Shown here piece by piece: positions 35,253 through 46,381 of a DNA stretch of 64,000 nucleotides. How positions within the stretch are numbered: the first letter of the stretch is position 1; each line of letters starts with the position of its first letter. Source of the DNA: Armigeres subalbatus (Eukaryota > Arthropoda > Insecta > Diptera > Culicidae); NCBI RefSeq assembly GCF_024139115.2, contig NC_085141.1:134911822-134975821 (forward strand). Direction: 5' to 3'. The notes under the pieces are model-generated. The model made no database searches and had not been told where the DNA came from. It worked only from the letters and a program-made list of their open reading frames with translations. Position numbers and translations under genes: made by a program.

Positions 35253-36009
35253 GGAGTTCATTTTGAATTCCTCCATTTTGAATTCCTCCAGGATTTGATT
35301 TTCAATTCTTCCAGGAATTCTTTTTCCATTCTTCCAGGAATTCATTCTGAATTATTCCAGGAATTCATTCTGAATTCCTCCAGGAATTAATTCTGAAATC
35401 ATTTTGAATTCCTTAAGGAATTCCATTTTTGAGTTACTCCAGGAATTCATTTTGAACTCCTCTAGGAGTTGATTTTGAATTCCTCCAGGAATTCATTTTG
35501 AATTCCTTCAGGAATTCATTTTGAGTTACTCCATGAATTAATTTTGAGTTCCTTCGGGAGAGAATTCAAAACGATCTCCTGGGAATACAAAATGAGGCTT
35601 TCCCCATGAAATCATTTCGAATTCCTTCAGGAATTCATTTTTCCTCTAGAAGAGAATTCATAACGATTTCCTGGGAATACAAAACGAGTTCCTTGGGGTA
35701 TTCGTTTTGTTTCCCAATGAAATCATTTTGAATTCCTCCAGGAATTCATTTTGAATTTCTCCAGGAATTAATTTTGAATTTCTCCAGGAATTCATTTTGA
35801 ATTCCTCCAGGAGTGCATTTTGAATATCGTCCAGGAATTCATTTTGAATTTCTCCAAGATTTCATTTTGAATTCCTCCAGGAATTCATTTTGGATTCCTC
35901 CAGGCATTCATTTTGAATTCCTCCAGGAATTCATTTTGATTTCCTCCAGGAATTCAATCTGAATTTCACCAAGATTTTTTTTCTTAATTCCTCCTCGAAT
36001 TTATTCTGA

Positions 36010-37413
36010 ATTTCCCCAGGCGTGAGCTATTCCACGAATTCCTGGAGTAACACCAAGATAAGTTTCTAGAGAGGTTGAAAGATGAATTTTGAAGAAACTT
36101 CATGAGCAGCTCCAGCAGGGATGAATTGTTGGTGGAACTCCAACTCGTTAGGTCAACTGGGTAATACAGCCGAAGATATTATTTGTTTAATGAGTCATAT
36201 GACCGTCGGCCCGTCGACCAAATGACCCTTTCTGGCAAACAATCATATCGACCAATCAACTTTTCCCGGCAAAATGAGCAGTTCGTCCAAACTATGCTTT
36301 CGGCCAAATGGCGCTTCAGCCAAACGATCATTTCGGCCAGACGACTTTTTCGGCCAAATGACCTTTACCTTTTTCCTGACCTTTTTTTACATTTTTGGAC
36401 AGATGGATTTCGGGCTAGTGGTTTGTTCGGCCAAATGACATATTCGAGTAATCAACTTTCGGTCTTATGATCTTTGGCCCTTCCTTGTACACAAATTTGA
36501 TTTCCACGAGAAAATGTTTTAATTTCAACGGGAAACAAATTTTTACGGCAAAATCTTTCATATGCGGAATTCTTCAGAGAATGGTTAAAATTTATAGATA
36601 AATATTTAAAGACAATTTAATCATTGGTATTTTCACGAAAAAAAAATCTGAAGTTTCTACGGGAGATATCAAGCGGCATCGGTGTAGGTTCGACTACTCT
36701 AGAGTCCTGTAAGAAGAGTACCTACATGTACCGCATTTGACTGGTCTCCTACTGTTTGTTTTGAACGTGGCAGTGAAAAATCACTTGCTGTTCACTATAT
36801 AAAGCAAATGTTCAATAGTTGCAACGATCATTGGATACACGACATGGACAAAACGAACACAATGGACTCACGACGAGATGGACCAGCAACGACAACAACA
36901 ATGAATAATGGAAAAATCTAAAATAGATTCTGTGTGGATTCTGGCTGCAGAACACCACAGTAGATCTCGGCACAGTAGCGGTTAAGTAGCACAGAGTGCC
37001 TACCAAATAAATAAAGGAATAAAAAAACATGTCACGGCTGCGCACTTACAAAAGCACGTCAGATATTCAGGCAGTAGCAATTTTGTAGAATACGACAGAC
37101 TAAGCCCGCGGTTCCAGGGATTAAATTGCTAGATTGTCATGTTATGTTCGTCCGTTTACATTGTCTGATCTTGATTATTATGCTCCCATAATGGTGAAAG
37201 TGAACAGCTCTCAAGTTAAGTGGTCATATTCATATACAGGTAGTCCATGTGGAAATTAAATATAAATTAACTACAGAGTCATGCATCAAAGTTGTACGTA
37301 GGAGAAGCTAACAGAGGGTGTGGGTGGGTCATTGGGAAAGAAGGAGGGGTAATCCTTCGAAAATAAGCAATTCCGTGTTACCAGTATCGATTTCAACCAA
37401 ATTTACTATGAAT
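36010..37413 (-). repeat. Right unique arm of the giant inverted repeat
   Basis: Reverse complement of 14,788-16,210 with few differences, including a 3-base difference near the GGTCGACGGGCC segment. It ends CCAAATTTACTATG and enters 23-bp satellite at once. It contains the mirrored 17-bp satellite and LTR-like unit. Confidence 0.88.
36680..37060 (+). mobile_element. LTR-like or retroposon unit, right-arm copy
   Basis: TATATAAA at 36,796-36,803 and overlapping AATAAA signals at 37,006-37,015 followed by GGAATAAAAAAAC. Mirrored at 15,150-15,520. No coding capacity; identity uncertain. Confidence 0.35.
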
Positions 37414-39450
37414 TCTGGAGGAATTCAAATGAATTCCTGGAGGAATTCAAAATGAATTCTGGAGGAATTCAAAATGAATTCTGGAGGAATTCAAAATGAA
37501 TTCCTGGAGGAATTCAAAATGAATTCCTGAGGAATTCAAAATGAATTCCTGGAGGAATTCAAAATGAATTCCTGGAGGAATTCAAAATGAATTATCGGAG
37601 GAATTCAAAATGAGTTCTTGGAGAAATTTTCTTGAGGGATGAATTGCTGAAGTATTTCTGAATGAATTCCTGAGGGATGAATTCCTGAGTAGCTTCTGGG
37701 TGAATTCCTAGAGGAATTCTGGTAGCCTATAATAATATAATAATATAGGAATAAACCTATATTTTAGTTCGTGGAGGATCTTTTGAATGAATTCTTGAAA
37801 GAATGACTAGATCCAAGATGAAAACCTGGAGACATTTCAAGAAATATGCAGGAAATCCAGGAATTTTAAGAGGAATTCCGGAAGAAACATCTACAGTATT
37901 CCTGGAGGATCTTCTGAAAGAATTCCAAGAGAAATGTCTAAAGGAAATCCAGAAGGAACTTTAGAAAAAACTTCTGGGTGAATTCCAGAAGGAATTTTTC
38001 GAGGAACTCCTCCCGGAATTCCTCTTGCAGTTCATCCAGATATTTCTCCAGAATTTCCTCCCGCGGATCCTAAAGAAATTCATCCCAAAGCTCATCCGAG
38101 GATTCATCTTGAAGATCTTTCTGGAATTCCTTTCACAGTTCTAGGAGTTGATCCTGGAGTTAGAACAAGAGTTTCTCTCAAAGTTTCTTCAGGAACTCTT
38201 CATGGAATTGCTCCAGAGATTTCTCCTGTGTTTCCAGCCGAATTCCTCCTATAGTTACTTCAGAAAAATCTCTAAGAGTTCCTCTGGAAATTTCTTCTGC
38301 AGTTCCTTCATCAACTATTTTTTGGAGTTAAGTTAAGTGGTCATAATCATATACAGGTAGTCCATGTGGAAATTAAATATAAATTAACTACAGAGTCATG
38401 CATCAAAGTTGTACGTAGGAGAAGCTAACAGAGGGTGTGGGTGGGTCATTGGGAAAGAAGGAGGGGTAATCCTTCGAAAATAAGCAATTCCGTGTTACCA
38501 GTATCGATTTCAACCAAATTTACTATGAATTCCTGGAGGAATTCAAAATGAATTCCTGGAGGAATTCAAAATGAATTCCTGGAGGAATTCAAAATGAATT
38601 CCTGGAGGAATTCAAAATGAATTCCTGGAGGAATTCAAAATGAATTCCTGGAGGAATTCAAAATGAATTCCTGGAGGAATTCAAAATGAATTCCTGGAGG
38701 AATTCAAAATGAATTCCTGGAGGAATTCAAAATGAGTTCTTGGAGAAATTTTCTTGAGGGATGAATTGCTGAAGTATTTCTGAATGAATTCCTGAGGGAT
38801 GAATTCCTGGAGTGTTTCTGGGTGAATTCCTAGAGGAATTCTGGTAGCCTATAATAATATAATAATATAGGAATAAACCTATATTTTGGTTCGTGGAGGA
38901 TCTTTTGAATGAATTCTTGAAAGAATGACTAGATCCAAGATGAACATCTGGAGAAATTTCAAGAAATATGCAGGAAATCCAGGAATTTTAAGAGGAATTC
39001 CGGAAGAAACATCTACAGTATTCCTGGAGGATCTTCTGAAAGAATTCCAAGAGAAATGTCTAAAGGAAATCCTGAAGGAACCTTAGAAAAAACTCCTGGG
39101 TGAATTCCAGAAGGAATTTTCCGAGGAACTCCTCCCGGCATTCCTCTTGCAGTTCATCCAGATATTTCTCCAGAATTTCCTCCCGCGGATCCTACAGAAA
39201 TTCATCCCAAAGTTCATCCAGGGATTCATCTTGAAGATCCTTCTGGAATTCCTTTCACAGTTCTAGGAGTTGATCCTGGAGTTAGAACAAGAGTTCCTCT
39301 CAAAGTTTCTTCAGGAACTCGTCATGGAATTGCTCCAGAGATTTCTCCTGGGTTTCCAGCCGAATTCCTCCTATAGTAACCTCAAGAAATTCTCTTAGAG
39401 TTCCTCTGGAAATTTCTTTTGCAGTTCCTTCATCAACTATTTTTGGAGTT
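37214..39450. repeat. ~1.12-kb tandem duplication, two units
   Basis: Unit 1 (37,214-38,329) and unit 2 (38,330-39,450) both begin AAGTTAAGTGG, run through the end of the unique arm, a short 23-bp array and a diverged satellite, and end at TTTTGGAGTTAAGTT. The junction is a short AAGTTAAGT microhomology. The 23-bp array in unit 1 (37,410-37,560) shows the same single-base losses as other noisy regions; unit 2 does not. Confidence 0.88.
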
Positions 39451-41257
39451 AAGTTCTTCCAAATCATTTCTAGTCCTGGGAAATTTATAAATTAACAGAG
39501 TCAATCAGATTATCCAGGAATTGCTCCTAGAGTTCCTTCCTCTACCAGTATCGATTTCAACTATTGGAGTTTGACCTAAGAGTTCCACCAGGATTTGAAT
39601 TGTTGGGTTAATCCAGGAATTTTTGGAGAATTCTGAATTCTTCTGGAGGAATTCAAAATGAATTTGTAGATCCTCCATCAAGAAATTTCTTTAAGAGCCC
39701 ATTAATTAATTTATTCCTCCTGGAGCTTCTTCATGAATTTCTCCAGGGCAATTTTTCTTAGGTTCCCTCCAATAATGTTACCTGGGGTTCATCCATGATT
39801 TTTTTTGCAGTTACTGCAAGAATCCTTCCTGGAGTTTCTCCAAAAATTCTTCTTGGAGCTCCTCTGAAAATGACTTCTGGAGTTCTTATCCAGGAATTCT
39901 TCCTGAATTCCTTCAGGAAATCTACCAGAATTCCTCTAGGAATTCACCCAGAAACACTCCAGGAATTCATCCCTCAGGAATTCATTCAGAAATACTTCAG
40001 GAATTCATCCCTCAAGAAAATTTCTCCAGGAACTCATTTTGAATTCCTCCAGGAATTCATTTTGAATTCCTCCAGGAATTCATTTTGAATTCCTCCAGGA
40101 ATTCATTTTGAATTCCTGGAGGAATTCAAAATGAATTCCTATAGGAATTCAAAATGAATTCCTGGAGGAATGCAAAATGAGTTCTTGGAGAAATTTTCTT
40201 GAGGGATGAATTCCTGAAGTATTTCTGAATGAATTCCTGAGGGATGAATTCCTGGAGTGTTTCTGGGTGAATTCCTAGAGGAATTCTGGTAGATTTCCTG
40301 AAGGAATTCAGGAAGAATTCTTGGATAAGAACTCCAGAAGTCATTTTCAGAGGAACTTCAAGAAGAATTTTTGGAGAAACTCCAGGAAGGATTCTTGCAG
40401 TAACTGCAAAAAAAATCATGGATGAACCCCAGGTAACATTATTGGAGGGAACCTAAGAAAAATTGCCCTGGAGAAATTCATGAAGAAGCTCCAGGAGGAA
40501 TAAATAATGGGGCTCTTAAAGAAATTTCTTGATGGAGGATCTACAAAGTGAATTGCTAGAAGAACAGCCCAAAAAAATTCTGGATTAACCCCAACAAAAA
40601 TCTCTGGTGGAACTCTTAGGTAAAACTCCAATATGAATTAGAGGAGGAACTCTAGGAGCAATTCCTGGATAATCTTTTGACGAAATCCCAGGAGAAATAT
40701 TTGGAAGAACTCCAAAAAATAGTTGATGAAGGAACTGCAGAAGAAATTTCCAGAGGAACTCTTAGAGATTTTTCTGAAGTAACTATAGGAGGAATTCGGC
40801 TGGAAACACAGGAGAAATCTCTGGAGCAATTCCATGAAGAGTTCCTGAAGAAACTTTGAGAGGAACTCTTGTTCTAACTCCAGGATCAACTCCTAGAACT
40901 GTGAAAGGAATTCCAGAAAGATCTTCAAGATGAATCCCTGGATGAGCTTTGGGATGAATTTCTTTAGGATCCGCGGGAGGAAATTCTGGAGAAATATCTG
41001 GATGAACTGCAAGAGGAATGCCGGGAGGAGTTCCTCGAAAAATTCCTTCTGGAATTCACCCAGGAGTTTTTTCTAAAGTTCCTTCTGGATTTCCTTTAGA
41101 CATTTCTCTTGGAATTCTTTCAGAAGATCCTCCAGGAATACTGTAGATGTTTCTTCCGGAATTCCTCTTAAAATTCCTGGATTTCCTACATATTTCTTGA
41201 AATTTCTCCAGATGTTCCTTCAAAAAATCCTCTACGAACTAAAATATAGGTTTATTC
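38866..41257. repeat. Palindrome with ~1.15-1.24-kb arms centred near 40,107
   Basis: Left arm 38,866-40,107 and right arm 40,108-41,257 are reverse complements over most of their length. AATAAACCTATATTTT...GTTCGT appears at both outer ends, and a near-identical ~97-codon frame occurs at 39,795-40,088 (plus) and 40,126-40,419 (minus). The centre is a single 23-bp satellite hairpin, GAATTCCTGGAGGAATTC. Frames here are by-products of the satellite-derived sequence. Confidence 0.85.
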
Positions 41258-42633
41258 TGGAATCTCTTCAAAAGTTCCTCCTAAAATTCATCCTGAGCTT
41301 CTTCCTGAAAATCGTCCAGCTGTTCTTCTTGAAATTTCTCTGAGAGTTCCTTCTGGGACTCCTCTAGTAATTATTCTTGGACTTTCTCCAAATATTCCTA
41401 CTGGGTTTCTTAAAGAAGCTTCTAATTAATAATAAAATATTTAGAATCACATGTAGGTGTTTATATTCCAGGAGAATTTTCAAAACACAGTTGAGGAAGG
41501 GCTTGCAACGTTATGTTGGTACCGAAATAAACAATTATTTTTAAATATTCATTAGATCTGGTTCTGCAGGGAATGCAAAATTGAACAGCATGATGAATTA
41601 ATTAGGTACCTACTTTCCGCAAATTCAATTATAATAAAAGATTTTATTCACTTTTTAGTCGGATATTTGTGATCATATTGTACTCATCCAATAATTGTTC
41701 TGTTCTATCTGAAGGATCCATAACGTATATCACGCGAAGTTGGCAATATTCAAACTGCTGCATCCCTTCATCATGATCATGATTGAACATCTAAAAAAAA
41801 CTTCTAGAAACGCGTTGGGTTTTATAGAAGTGTTCAAAATTCTAGTTTCCGCAAATTATTTGAAATTATTAAATAATCCTTAGATTTTCATGGCTAAACT
41901 ATGATTCATCCAAACGTTTTTCCTGCTCCATATAATTTTGCATACGACTAGCATGGTACTAGACTAGGTGGTACGACTAGCATGCAACATGCTGGATAGT
42001 CTCAAACAGACTGCTTGAAAATGTGATCTTCAGTAGCCGATTTTTCACATCTAATAGATTGTTCTGTGAAAAAATCAAGAGATTTAGTTGGAAAACGGCT
42101 GAGATCTGGATGCTCAAAGTTGCCGTTCCACGTTTTTGGGTACCTTGGTACTTTACGTTACAAATCTTGACTTGGTACTTGTAGTGTTAGTTTAACCCTG
42201 ATTGCTTATTTCTGATTAAATAGAGCTGCTGATGACACTATATCGGATAATTTGCCTTTACCCCCTACAAGGAAGCTTCTCTTGCCTTTCCATTGTTTCT
42301 TCCCTATTGCCGTTCATAACGCACAAAAAGCACTAGGTGTATTATTCTGGATTTAATTCTTATCCTAAGAATTCACGAAATTACCATAGAAATAAACAAC
42401 CAATAAGACTTTGAAGTGCTTGAAATTAACTTAATTAAGAAACGCTGAAATTTCAACTGAATATCAGCTTACCACCGAGAATCAATAGATGTATGTACCG
42501 AACAGTTCTGCTGTTGAAAACTTCACATAATTCTGTGATTAATTCATATATGTACGGTGCTACCATCTTGGTTTTTATCAAATATTACATCTTTTCACAC
42601 ACCTATACTGGAATTTTATTTTTATGAGATTCT
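41258..42633. other. Unique AT-rich sequence, no gene seen
   Basis: No array or transposon terminus was recognised. A short direct repeat TACGACTAGCATG occurs twice near 41,943 and 41,971. Open frames are short. Confidence 0.4.
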
Positions 42634-44387
42634 TTATTCAGATAAGGTGTTGCTTTTTATAATGTGAAACCCAAGCCAAATAGCTCGAAATCCATGTAGG
42701 ATGTGCTTTTCATCTGCTAAAAGCTTTTCATAATTAATATCAATCATCCCATAGCTCACGCACAAAATTTCGAGGCACGCATCACAGCACGAAAAATACC
42801 ACACACACACAATGGCTACATGCCCTAAATGGTTTGAAACATTTCCCCAACAAACACCCGGGAAGCCATCAGAAGCCAACGCATCCGCGCATCGCTGGAA
42901 GCTGTCGGCGTCATACCATGCGAAGATAGGAAAAAGCGTGAGCCTGAGCATTATGTGATTGCTGCTGGTCGTGACATGCCCTCCTTCTGTTGGTGACCCT
43001 TGCGCCCCCACATTCAATCCGTGGTTGTTGCTATTGAACCAGTCCGACGCTGATGAGACACTTTGACACGGCGGCGGAGCGGTTCGGAGGTAAACCCCGG
43101 GAGAATGATTCAGCTCCAGGGCCTCCAGTTTGAGCTTCTTAACGACGGTTGATGTGCCTTGGTTTGATTTGCTTGGACGGCACCGACCGACTGGAGGCGC
43201 ACGTTTATGATTCAAAGTAGGTCTCGTGGTCGCGACCAGACCAGAAAGGCCATCACACCCTCGCATGCGACATGGCGCAAACAATGCCCCAACTACGAAT
43301 CGTTTGTTGCTGGGAAGAGTGCGCTGAAACTGCACGGTTCCTAGGTGCGACGGTGCGGGGTCGTAGTACGGGAGGATATCCGTCCACCGCGTAAGAGAGG
43401 CGAAAAACGTGAAATTCGAGGAGCGGTTTACGCTCGCTGCACGTGGTATTCCGCATCGGTCTGGTGGGGCCCTCTCTGTGAGAAAATCGGCTTCTTTTCT
43501 GACGGTTGACGAAGACGGCGCGGCGCACCCACGCTGGGCGCGTTCGGGAACGTGATTGCGAGCCGATTATGAATGATTTTTAATGTCGGTCGTTTATTTG
43601 CTTTGCTCCAGTAGGTAAGCATTCCGCCGAGCTGCGAAGGGAGCGAGAAGCGCGCGTGCGTGCAGGCACGACTCGATCGTCACTGATCCAATTTGTCGAG
43701 CTCTGGGAAATACCCATCAAGGGGATAAAGTTCGTTGTACTAAAAAATAGGTAACGTTGAAGTATGTGAGATTCTGACAACCAAACATCAGAAAATATAG
43801 AAACAAAACGAATGTTTTGTAGCCCATTGGTACTATTTGCTGATTAGATTATTCATCAATGTGTTTTTGGCACTTCTTGGGTGGAAACGTCGGTCCTGAA
43901 TTTAGCGAGCCTGTTAGGTTCGCTCGTCAGTTGAAGTAATGGGCAGACTATTTCGAAGAAGCTGGTCACCTGCTTTACAAATTGACTAAATTTCCAAAGT
44001 TTACAATAGGGAGTTTTCGTATACGAAGTTCTATTTTCTACACTGGTGCACTGCCTATAACTCGATCATCGAGCCCTCACGCGCAAGCAAACTTGTTTTG
44101 AATTTTTCATACAATTCGCTCAGAAAAGCGTTTAAGGTCCTTTTGGTCCACAATTAATTTACTTCGCATGTTAGGATATCCATTGCGAATAATGTCAGTT
44201 TGCTGTTAAACAACGAACTACACGAAAGATCTTGCAATGATTCAAACGAATAATTCTAATCATAATAATTCAAATATTTCATGATATCTGAAACAAGAGC
44301 CTGGCTTTCCAATTACCAACTCGTTTCTGATTCGAATCATCCGTGTGCTATGAGTAATCCATAACGCTGGTTCCTACTGTGTATGTC
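42634..44387. other. Unique, partly GC-richer region; possible host sequence
   Basis: 42,770-43,700 is CpG-rich and repeat-free, unlike its surroundings. A 233-codon minus frame (42,634-43,335) and shorter overlapping frames resemble no known protein and have no obvious domain, signal or splice support. This could be promoter or intronic sequence of a host gene lying outside the window. Confidence 0.3.
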
Positions 44388-44390
44388 TTA
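44388..44390. repeat. 3-bp target-site duplication TTA, left
   Basis: Matches TTA at 46,080-46,082 on the other side of the TIR element. Confidence 0.5.
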
Positions 44391-46079
44391 TGTCGTTTTC
44401 GGTTTTAGACCTGGGTCAGGTCCGACCCCGACTCTGAATAACCGAACGAAAAACGAATCGGGATCGAGTCAGTATGATGGTGTTAGTGAGATCTCAAGCC
44501 CTATCATCTGTTTTGTTTTCAATTCGCACTGCCAGCTGATAGGCAGAAATATAAATATTTTATCAGATTTTATACAGATTTTATCTTTTGAATTTTGTTA
44601 TTAGTGTTATTTTGTTTCTTATTATATAAATTGAATGGGGAAGTCAGATTTTTCTTCTGTTAATTGTTTATTTTAACAATGACAGTTAATCCATCAATAA
44701 ATTTATGTGATTAGAAGCTTGTGATGAATGGCGACGGCAATGTAGATTGCCTTGAAGGAATTTTGGCGCTCTGGAACATTTCCGGTAATTATGCCAATCC
44801 GTGTTTCCCGATAAACTGTTATACTGGTTCTAAGTGGCGTTCTGGATAACAGTGATTGTGTTACATTTGAATTATCAATTATGCCATTCAAATGTAATAG
44901 AACAAGAAAATATGGAAACACTTTGTAAAAAATTCAATAGACAATTTATTGAGATTTGGGGCCTTTTATTTTAAAACAAAGAATCAAATCGCACAAGAGT
45001 TGACTAACATTTTTGTATTTTCCTCCCAAGAGGGGATCCTTTGGGATAAACCGCGATTTCGCCAAAACTGCAAAAACCAAATATACAAGAAAGGCAAATA
45101 ATTTTTCTCTACATAATTTTCCACTACATAACAGGAGATTCAACATAATAAATATCAACGGAGTAAAATATGTTTTTGTCGGTTTTTTAACGAATTACAA
45201 CTAAAAATCCTTCTTCCACTCTAAAATTATGCTCAATTCGTATAAAACTGTTCCTAAATTTACATTTGAATTTATTTTCTGGCCAAGTATCATCTGGAGT
45301 GTTACTAGGTAGCAAATATACCCTCTGCAAGGTGAATAATTAATAAAACTATTGTAAATAATCAGAAAAACGTATCATTAGTTGATGGCAATATAGTTAT
45401 CACTGCCATATAAAGGGTTAATACATTATGTTTATATTCTTCAAATTTTTAACCTTAAACCAATTATTCACAGAGCTGCAATAACGAATAAAATAATGGT
45501 ATGAACATTTTGGTATAAATAATAATCCGATACTCCTGTACGCTATTTTCCCATTGAGAGAACAATTATACCTAAAGCATATAATCGAATACACAACGTA
45601 ATAGTGAATAAAAATCATAAAAATTTTAACCATCATTTTGTTTATAACGGAGCTACCGTCTGAAGTAATCTGCAAAAAAATATGTCGGTATCTGAACCCA
45701 TTTCACCATCAGAGAAACTTGAAGACAACACACAATTAAAATAATCCATTTTTACGTGCAAGATAGCAACAAAATTGATAAATTCAACAAAAGAAACAAA
45801 AACGATTAAAAGTCAAATACCCATCCGCACCCTTCCGTGTCTTTCATGTTTTCATTTTCCTTTAGCGTAAACATAAACACCTGTTTGACAGTTTGTGTTC
45901 GAATGCATTGGTGAACCTAGGTTCGATCTCGATAAATCGGCAGAGCGAACCTCGTTCGTTTTGGGTCGGATCTGGTGCGGATCGCGATCCAACCTGAACG
46001 AATAACCGAACGTTTTGACAGCTGTTAGAGCGGATCCGGGGCAGAACTAGGTTCGACCCAGCAATAACCGAAAACGACA
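44391..46079. mobile_element. TIR element (~1.7 kb), possibly PIF/Harbinger-type
   Basis: Termini begin TGTCGTTTTCGGTT, a perfect 14-bp inverted repeat, and share CTGGGTC shortly inside. The subterminal 100-150 bp on both sides are rich in ACCGAACG, GGATC and GGTTCGA motifs, as if binding sites had multiplied. A TTA direct repeat flanks it, which fits the TWA target of PIF/Harbinger; a TA-target family is also possible. The AT-rich interior has no transposase, so it is non-autonomous or has been filled with other insertions. Confidence 0.6.
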
Positions 46080-46082
46080 TTA

Positions 46083-46381
46083 GGCTACATGACTTCGATA
46101 ATCGTTAGCTTCCAAATGATCGAAAGAGATTGGTACCTACATCGTTCGCCGGTGTGCTCCTATTTCCAATTACGGGAGCACTGCATTGCGGACGGGTCGA
46201 AGCACCGGCTCCATCTGAAGATTCTGTTCTCCGGAACGACTTCTAGATTCTTCTAGCCATCTTCGGGTAAGTTTCATTCACAGTTCGTCTCGTTACACTT
46301 TATTATTAAAACTTGGGGTTATGGGTGCTCCAGTAGATGACCATCAGCATTTTTTTTCGCAAGCTGTCGTGATAAAGAACT
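46083..46381. other. Unique spacer, no gene seen
   Basis: About 300 bp of ordinary sequence between the TIR element and the 9-bp satellite. Nothing recognisable. Confidence 0.4.

Larger units (their letters stand above)
33006..36009 (-). repeat. 23-bp satellite, minus orientation, fourth block with dimer D5
   Basis: The orientation flips within TTTGAATTCCAGAATTCCAA. Dimer D5 spans about 34,486-35,740 and mirrors D1 in the left part of the complex. The block ends by joining the right unique arm. Confidence 0.9.
14788..37413. repeat. Giant foldback-like inverted-repeat complex (~22.6 kb)
   Basis: Unique arms 14,788-16,210 and 36,010-37,413 are reverse complements with only scattered differences. 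Examples are TCCTGG/TACTGG near the outer ends and small indels inside. Between them the 23-bp satellite continues, changing orientation near 23,332, 30,613 and 33,005. The left outer flank is unique; the right arm ends directly in more satellite. The layout resembles a foldback element, with long inverted arms made partly of tandem repeats, but at far larger scale. Segmental inversion or an assembly foldback are alternatives. Confidence 0.85.

Noticed and set aside
16532..36470. Recurring ~68-codon frames and similar short frames in the 23-bp satellite
   Set aside because: They recur only because the higher-order unit is copied ten times; they follow the hairpin retroposon copies and have no coding signature of their own.
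14788..37413. Whole palindrome as a sequencing foldback artefact
   Set aside because: Not fully excluded, but the arms differ at scattered bases, block lengths are unequal, and the hAT/RTE insertion is present on one side only, which a simple foldback read would not produce.
42634..43335. 233-codon minus frame as a gene
   Set aside because: No recognisable domain, codon pattern or splice evidence; kept only as a note on the unique region.
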